DNA of 9,882 bases from JAYQPD01 sp046050105 (lineage in GTDB: Bacteria > Patescibacteriota > Minisyncoccia > Phycocordibacterales > UBA918): NCBI GenBank assembly GCA_046050105.1, contig JBJOQE010000040.1, positions 1-9,882 on the forward strand. Direction: 5' to 3'. Position numbers and translations under genes: made by a program. Below the pieces are notes generated by a model, which did not search any database, was not told the origin of the DNA, and saw only the letters and a program-made list of their open reading frames with translations. The stretch's first letter is position 1, and each line of letters begins with the position of its first letter. Below, piece by piece: positions 6,047 through 9,882 of the stretch.

Positions 6047-6976
6047 ATGAAAAACTTTTTTCTGAAAAACCAGTACAACTTCTTCATTATCCCTGCTCTC
6101 GTTTCGGTCATCGCGGTCATCGCTATCTTTAAGTGGGGTCTGACGCTCGGCATCGACCTTAAAGGAGGTTCGCTTCTCGAAGTTGCGTACCCAGACGGAC
6201 GACCATCGGTAGACCTCATTCGGGAAGCTGTTGAACCACTCGACTTTGGTGAAGTGCGTGTGCAGCCCTCCGGCGAACAAAACGTGATGGTGCGTGCCCG
6301 CGACCTTACGCCTGCAGAAAAAGCAGAGGTGGTTACGGCACTTAGTTCTGTGGGCACCATAGAAGAAGTGCAATTCAACTCTGTCGGCCCTTCAATCGGC
6401 CAAGAGCTTATGGCAAAAGCATGGTGGGCGATTGGCCTCGTGACCCTTTCCATCATTCTCTTTGTCGCGTTTGCCTTCCGCCATGTGTCAAAGCCTGTTT
6501 CTTCGTGGAAGTACGGTATCGTCATCGTGATTACGCTCATGCACGACATTCTTATCCCTACCGGCCTCTTTGCGTATCTTGGCTATGTGCGCGGTGCGGA
6601 AGTGGATGTGCTGTTCATTGTGGCGCTCCTCACCATTTTGGGTATTTCAGTAAACGACACCATCGTGGTGTTTGACCGTATTCGTGAGAACTTGCGTCTC
6701 AATGAAGATAAGAAGAAAGTCGAACGATTTGCTGAAGTGGTTGCACATTCAACGGCGCAAACGCTCGCACGCTCACTCAACACGTCAATGACGGTTATCA
6801 TTGTGCTTATTGCATTGTTTGCAGTTGGGCCTATGGCTACCAAAGATTTTGCACTCACCCTCATCGTAGGTATGGTAGCGGGCACCTACTCATCTATCTT
6901 CCTCGCATCACCACTTTTGGTACTCATTGAGAAATACCAGAAAGTGCAACCAGTAAAAGAAGAAAAGAAAGCGTAG
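6047..6976 (+). CDS. secF: Protein translocase subunit SecF
   Basis: SecF pairs with SecD in the membrane. The 309-residue protein shows a first membrane segment (about 10-30), the GIDLKGGSLLEV motif (35-46), the VGPSIGQEL signature (113-121) and five further membrane segments: about 126-145, 157-180, 186-205, 247-265 and 270-294. MHD (165-167) and GISVNDTIVVFDRIRENL (199-216, conserved D204) are typical of the family. A short charged tail (EEKKA) ends the protein. It starts 11 bases after secD without an obvious ribosome-binding site, so translation is probably coupled to secD. A kinase gene follows five bases after its stop. Confidence 0.97.
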   Translation: MKNFFLKNQYNFFIIPALVSVIAVIAIFKWGLTLGIDLKGGSLLEVAYPDGRPSVDLIREAVEPLDFGEVRVQPSGEQNVMVRARDLTPAEKAEVVTALSSVGTIEEVQFNSVGPSIGQELMAKAWWAIGLVTLSIILFVAFAFRHVSKPVSSWKYGIVIVITLMHDILIPTGLFAYLGYVRGAEVDVLFIVALLTILGISVNDTIVVFDRIRENLRLNEDKKKVERFAEVVAHSTAQTLARSLNTSMTVIIVLIALFAVGPMATKDFALTLIVGMVAGTYSSIFLASPLLVLIEKYQKVQPVKEEKKA

Positions 6977-6981
6977 GTGAC

Positions 6982-7539
6982 ATGATTATTGGTATTACTG
7001 GAACAAACGGTGGAGGGAAAGGCACGGTTGTTGAATATCTTGCCACAAAGGGATACCGCCACTACTCGGTGCGTGAGTTTTTGACCTCTGAGCTTGAGAA
7101 AAAGGGGAGTGAAGTAAACCGTTCCGAGATGCGCCTTCTCGCAAACGAGATTCGCGCCACCAAAGACCCTGCATATATCATTCGTTCGTTGTATGAAAAG
7201 GCGGTCGCCGATAACGCAGAAGACGCAGTCATAGAATCCATTAGAAATGTGGGCGAAGCCGAATTCCTGCTTTCCAAAGACGTTTTCCTACTTGCTGTTG
7301 ATGCCGACCAAGAACGTCGCTTCCACCGTGTGCAGGAGCGCCGATCTGCAACCGACCAGGTAGACTTTCTCACCTTTGTGTATCACGAAGAGCGTGAGAT
7401 GCACCCTGAGGGCCCACACGATATGGATATCCGTGGGGTAATGCGCCTTGCACACAAAACTATCATGAACGATGGCTCGCTCAATGAACTCCACACAAAT
7501 GTCGATACGTTACTTGGTGAGATAGATCAGAAGAAATAA
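6982..7539 (+). CDS. P-loop nucleotide/dephospho-CoA kinase-like protein
   Basis: This 185-residue cytoplasmic protein has a Walker A loop of adenylate-kinase style, GTNGGGKGT (7-15), directly after the first strand. An ESIRNVGE segment (85-92) fits a base- or substrate-binding region, and the arginine-rich RRFHRVQERR (112-121) resembles the lid that closes over ATP. The later TFVYHEERE (131-139) and MNDGSLNEL (162-170) segments resemble those of dephospho-CoA kinase-related or archaeal UPF0200-type kinases. The substrate is therefore uncertain: dephospho-CoA or a (deoxy)nucleoside monophosphate. It begins five bases after secF with AGGTG just before ATG, and is last in the secDF transcript, ending at the terminator at 7560-7586. 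The P-loop kinase call is firm, the specificity is not. Confidence 0.8.
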   Translation: MIIGITGTNGGGKGTVVEYLATKGYRHYSVREFLTSELEKKGSEVNRSEMRLLANEIRATKDPAYIIRSLYEKAVADNAEDAVIESIRNVGEAEFLLSKDVFLLAVDADQERRFHRVQERRSATDQVDFLTFVYHEEREMHPEGPHDMDIRGVMRLAHKTIMNDGSLNELHTNVDTLLGEIDQKK

Positions 7540-7559
7540 TCTACGTCATCGACCGAAAA

Positions 7560-7586
7560 AGCCCGAGAGCATCTCTCGGGCTTTGT
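7560..7586. terminator. Bidirectional intrinsic terminator between converging genes
   Basis: AGCCCGAGAG (7560-7569) and CTCTCGGGCT (7573-7582) form a perfect 10-bp, GC-rich stem with a three-base loop. T-rich sequence follows on the plus strand, and a run of five A on the left gives T-rich sequence on the minus strand. It serves both the secDF-kinase transcript and the converging UMP kinase gene. Confidence 0.9.
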
Positions 7587-7588
7587 TG

Positions 7589-8284
7589 TTATGCGTGAAT
7601 GCGGGTGCCGACAAACGGAACGCCATCGATACACTTTTTAAGCTCGGCGAGGTTGTTGCCATTTAAAATCGCTACCTCAATGCCATGAAGCTCGGCTTCT
7701 TTGGCTGCAACGGGGTCAAACGGGGAAGAGAGGCCCGGGTCCCAATCTTTGGGAATGAGCTTGCGGAATTCTGGCCAGGAGATAGTTTCAATGGGAGTGG
7801 CACTCGGATCTTTCTTCGGGTCTGCGGTATACACGTAGTCAATATTGGACAGGTTGATGACCTTGGTGGCACCACGACGATGCGCTATTTGTACTGCACG
7901 AAGGTCGGTTGATGCGCCAGGGCGATAGCCTGAAGCAACGATAAGCGGTGTATCTTTTCGAATATCGAGGATATCGTCGGGGTTCGTTATCATCACCGGG
8001 TGCGCGTGGTCGCGGAAGATGGCACGAAGGAGGTGACCGTTTAAACGAGTAGCGTGGATGCCGAGCCAGTCGATGTCGTCTGGTGTAAGGTCCGAAACAA
8101 CACCTGCAGCGTCCATGTATTTGCGTGCTGTCTTGCCACCTCCTGCAATGACAACAAAATATCGACCATGTTGGTCGATTTCAGATTCGATGAGTGCTTT
8201 AAACGATGAAAGAAAAGTAGTGTCGATGTCGCCAGGGACAATCATGGAGCCGCCGACAGAAATGATGATATTTTCGTGTTGCAT
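7589..8284 (-). CDS. pyrH: UMP kinase, archaeal-type amino-acid kinase family
   Basis: This 231-residue protein of the amino-acid kinase superfamily probably phosphorylates UMP to UDP for pyrimidine nucleotide synthesis. Motifs in order: IIISVGGSM (6-14), VVIAGGGKTARKY (44-56), the substrate loop GYRPGASTD (119-127), NLSNIDYVYTADPKKDPSA (144-162, the ATP-site aspartate region) and FDPVAAKEA (189-197). The length and the STD and DPK motifs fit the shorter archaeal-type UMP kinase better than the classical bacterial PyrH. The ATG at 8284 is preferred to an upstream in-frame start at 8338: the protein then begins right at the first strand and sits ten bases from an extended -10 box, whereas the longer start would place the promoter inside the gene. 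The gene converges on the terminator at 7560-7586. Confidence 0.88.
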   Translation of the reverse strand: MQHENIIISVGGSMIVPGDIDTTFLSSFKALIESEIDQHGRYFVVIAGGGKTARKYMDAAGVVSDLTPDDIDWLGIHATRLNGHLLRAIFRDHAHPVMITNPDDILDIRKDTPLIVASGYRPGASTDLRAVQIAHRRGATKVINLSNIDYVYTADPKKDPSATPIETISWPEFRKLIPKDWDPGLSSPFDPVAAKEAELHGIEVAILNGNNLAELKKCIDGVPFVGTRIHA

Positions 8285-8294
8285 ATCGTGACGT

Positions 8295-8303
8295 ATTTTA
8301 GCA
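8295..8303 (-). promoter_or_regulatory. Extended -10 promoter of the UMP kinase gene
   Basis: On the minus strand TGC-TAAAAT ends ten bases before the ATG at 8284. The predicted start leaves a leader of only a few bases. TTGCGG upstream at 19-bp spacing may be a weak -35. It diverges from the plus-strand promoter at 8329-8357. Confidence 0.5.
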
Positions 8304-8328
8304 CGCGCGTATCTCAGTACCGCAATGC

Positions 8329-8357
8329 TTGACAGCATATAAAATAGAACGTATTGT
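8329..8357 (+). promoter_or_regulatory. Near-consensus promoter of the 8386 gene
   Basis: TTGACA (8329-8334) and TATTGT (8352-8357) are separated by exactly 17 bases. The -35 is perfect and the -10 is four of six. Transcription should start near 8364, giving a leader of about 22 bases. The TTG of the -35 box is in frame with the downstream gene and could be mistaken for its start codon. Confidence 0.8.
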
Positions 8358-8372
8358 GCACTCTCGTTCTTT

Positions 8373-8380
8373 GAGAGGAG
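8373..8380 (+). promoter_or_regulatory. Strong Shine-Dalgarno site fixing the start at 8386
   Basis: GAGAGGAG ends five bases before ATG 8386, the clearest ribosome-binding site in the window. CTCTC at 8361-8365 can pair with GAGAG at 8373-8377 and might partly mask it. Confidence 0.8.
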
Positions 8381-8385
8381 TTAAA

Positions 8386-8919
8386 ATGCACACGGTTACA
8401 CAAGCGAAATCTTTTTTTTCTGCGCCGCACACATGCGGCGTTGTCCACATCGGGCTCATGCAGGCGATCCCGTACAATACTGAAGATTTTTTTCGTGCTC
8501 TTGCAGCGCGCAAAAAGGTAAGGTATAGCATGGACCTGCACGAGGTGTTGTTCCGGACCATTATGGTCTGGCCGCAAAAAGATGCTGGCATGGATGTCTA
8601 CGTTGTTGCCTGTGGCGAAGAGACTCCGGACCTCGATATGCGCCTCTACATTTCTTCTCGGAGGTACTTCACCTTCGATGAAGCGGCAGAATTCCTGGTC
8701 GCGGAGTTGGGGAACTCTTTCGAGTTTTCTCCAAAGTTCAGCCGTACAGCACGCAATGTTCTGTACCTCCGTGATGGTACTGCCCTCAACGTGTGGTGGC
8801 ATGGTGACCGAAAGTTGTGGTGCATTGACCGCCTTCGTCGTGGTTTTGGCACCTGGCGGAAGGGAGATTGTTTTTTCGGCCGCTTTGATGCCGTAGAGCT
8901 CGAACCTCTCGCTGCATAA
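8386..8919 (+). CDS. Hypothetical protein, 177 residues, upstream of rRNA
   Basis: I do not recognise this protein. It is soluble in appearance: no signal peptide and no long hydrophobic segment. It contains three dispersed cysteines besides C17 (C76, C146, C162), a basic patch ARKKVR (41-46), a middle part with VWPQKDAGMDVYVVACGEETPD (61-82), then RRYFTFDEAAEFLVAELG (92-109). The C-terminal third is rich in aromatic and basic residues (NVWWHGDRKLWCIDRLRRGF, 135-154; TWRKGDCFFGRF, 156-167). The start at ATG 8386 is set by the GAGAGGAG site and by the promoter, whose -35 box supplies the longer TTG start. It is a monocistronic unit with its own consensus-like promoter and terminator, just before the rRNA promoter, which suggests sizeable expression. 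Composition resembles its neighbours, with no sign of transfer. Confidence 0.8.
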   Translation: MHTVTQAKSFFSAPHTCGVVHIGLMQAIPYNTEDFFRALAARKKVRYSMDLHEVLFRTIMVWPQKDAGMDVYVVACGEETPDLDMRLYISSRRYFTFDEAAEFLVAELGNSFEFSPKFSRTARNVLYLRDGTALNVWWHGDRKLWCIDRLRRGFGTWRKGDCFFGRFDAVELEPLAA

Positions 8920-8922
8920 CGC

Positions 8923-8959
8923 ATACCCCATTTTTGCAAAGCCAAAATGGGGTATTTTT
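8923..8959 (+). terminator. Intrinsic terminator of the hypothetical gene
   Basis: ATACCCCATTTT (8923-8934) pairs perfectly with AAAATGGGGTAT (8944-8955), the loop adding a GC/GC pair, and a run of five T follows. It starts three bases after the stop codon and separates this gene from the rRNA promoter. Confidence 0.9.
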
Positions 8960-9033
8960 CTGCCTTTTTGCGGTCGTTTGAGTTGTGAAATGGGGCATAT
9001 CTAAGGCCATATTTCTTCTTCAACGCGTACCGC

Positions 9034-9061
9034 TTGACTCTAAACTCAAAACCCGTATAAT
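9034..9061 (+). promoter_or_regulatory. rRNA operon promoter
   Basis: TTGACT (9034-9039) and TATAAT (9056-9061) are separated by 16 bases, the best -10 match in the window. Transcription should start near 9068, about 200 bases before mature 16S, as expected for a stable-RNA promoter. The bases between the preceding terminator and this promoter (8960-9033) hold nothing else I can identify. Confidence 0.85.
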
Positions 9062-9067
9062 AGCCGA

Positions 9068-9266
9068 GCTACCTGTTGTGGGTGGCCTTTATTTCTCCCC
9101 GCCGTGCCGTCGACAGGTAGTTCCTGCGACAACGGAAGAGAGCGAGAGAAAAAGCGATTTTTGAAAATTGAATAGCACCAGCATTAAGATCCAAAGTACG
9201 GACGGGAATTTTTTAATTCCTGTCTTCGAGTCCTTAGGCTAGATCGTCACTGTAACAGGTGGCTTC
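9068..9266 (+). ncRNA. 16S rRNA 5' leader (pre-rRNA)
   Basis: This transcribed leader begins with CTACCTGT (9069-9076), which pairs with ACAGGTAG (9113-9120) and could instead pair with ACAGGTGG (9255-9262) next to the 16S 5' end. A second stem-loop, GACGGGAATT-TTTT-AATTCCTGTC (9201-9224), pairs at nine of ten positions plus one G-U. A TTGAAAATTGAATAGC segment near 9160-9176 resembles sequences common in pre-rRNA leaders of other bacteria. The 3' partner of the processing stem lies outside the window. Confidence 0.7.
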
Positions 9267-9882
9267 TTTAATTAGAGTTTGATCCTAGCTCAGGGTGAAC
9301 GCTGGCGGCGTGGATGAGGCATGCAAGTCGAATGGGTTTAGGCCCATGGCAGACGAGGTAGGAACACGTAGGTACATACCCCGAAGTCACGAATAACCGG
9401 CCGAAAGGTCGGATAATACGTGATGGTCACGAAAGTGTAAAGATTTATCGCTTCGGGAATGGCCTGCGGGCTATCAGCTAGTTGGTAAGGTAACGGCTTA
9501 CCAAGGCTACGACGGCTAGGAGAGCTGAGAGGCTGACCTCCACCGATGGAACTGCGACACGGTCCATACTCCTACGGGAGGCTGCAGTCGAGAATCTTCC
9601 GCAATGGGCGAAAGCCTGACGGAGCGACGCCGCGTGAAGGATGAAGTCCCTCGGGACGTAAACTTCTTTTATGAGGGAGGAAATTTTGACGTTACCTCAT
9701 GAATAAGGGGCTCCTAACTCTGTGCCAGCAGGAGCGGTAATACAGAGGCCCCAAGCGTTACCCGGATTTATTGGGCGTAAAGGGTGCGTAGGCGGTTTTG
9801 TTAGTCTATTGTTAAATCTCCCGGCTCAACCGGGAATCTGCAATGGAAACGGCAAAACTCGAGGATGTGAGAGGTGATCGGA
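9267..9882 (+). rRNA. rrs: 16S ribosomal RNA, 5' part (truncated by window end)
   Basis: Small-subunit rRNA, recognised from AGAGTTTGATC (9274-9284), CTCCTACGGGAGGC (9569-9582), GTGCCAGCAG (9722-9731) and GGATTTATTGGGCGTAAAGGG near the end. By comparison with E. coli numbering the mature end is at about 9267. About 616 bases are present and the 3' part is missing. Several highly conserved sites are altered: CTAGCTCAG instead of the usual TGGCTCAG, GGCTGCAG instead of GGCAGCAG, and CAGGAGCGG instead of CAGCCGCGG. The short stem ATGGG/CCCAT near 9334-9350 indicates a trimmed helix. These traits and the GATGAGGCATGCAAGTCG start favour a CPR/Parcubacteria origin. No intervening sequence is seen in this part. 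Confidence 0.97.

Noticed and set aside
8285..8338. Upstream start at 8338 for the UMP kinase.
   Set aside because: It would put the extended -10 element inside the gene and add residues before the first conserved strand; ATG 8284 fits family length.
8329..8385. TTG start at 8329 for the hypothetical protein, adding 19 residues.
   Set aside because: That TTG is the first base triplet of a perfect TTGACA -35 box with a well-spaced -10, and ATG 8386 has a strong Shine-Dalgarno site.
1..9882. CRISPR arrays, transposases, insertion sequences or tRNA genes.
   Set aside because: I saw no regularly spaced direct repeats, no transposase-like frame and no cloverleaf with conserved tRNA bases anywhere in the window.

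Overview
The window is part of a small-genome bacterial chromosome, most likely a Candidatus Patescibacteria (CPR) member of the Parcubacteria lineage. The evidence is a 5' partial 16S rRNA that departs from the usual bacterial sequence at several universal primer sites (one change at the 27F site, one at 338F, two at 515F), compact genes with 4-base ATGA overlaps, several genes whose predicted -10 box lies only about 8 to 11 bases before the start codon (leaderless or nearly so), and an archaeal-type UMP kinase. The exact lineage cannot be fixed without a database comparison.

Layout. (1) Positions 1-1414, minus strand: a cell-surface glycan locus ending in a family 4 glycosyltransferase (52-1155). 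Before it lie two very short ORFs (1259-1387 and 1152-1262). Each begins with the same conserved N-terminal peptide as the glycosyltransferase (KK[IV]L[YH]VITKSNW) and then loses similarity within a few codons of that motif. All three frames are chained by ATGA stop/start overlaps, and each short ORF carries a perfect hairpin with a three-base GGG loop. (2) Positions 1415-4575, plus strand: a divergent promoter region, then a polyprenyl-phosphate sugar phosphotransferase, a nucleotide-sugar epimerase/dehydratase and a FolD-like folate enzyme. (3) Positions 4588-7586, plus strand: secD, secF and a P-loop nucleotide kinase, with an extended -10 promoter directly before secD and a strong bidirectional terminator at the end. 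(4) Positions 7589-8284, minus strand: a UMP kinase converging on that terminator. (5) Positions 8329-8959, plus strand: an unrecognised 177-residue protein with a near-consensus promoter, a strong Shine-Dalgarno site and its own terminator. (6) Positions 9034-9882: the rRNA promoter, a leader of about 200 bases with several stem-loops, and the first roughly 616 bases of 16S rRNA, cut by the window edge.

How the genes work together. The sugar phosphotransferase would load the first sugar phosphate onto the lipid carrier, the epimerase/dehydratase would supply a nucleotide sugar, and the GT4 enzyme would extend the chain, giving a surface polysaccharide or glycoconjugate. SecD and SecF form the accessory complex that drives late steps of protein export. 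FolD, UMP kinase and the P-loop kinase are housekeeping one-carbon and nucleotide or cofactor enzymes. The most unusual signal is the serial GT4-start array with its hairpins at 1152-1387.
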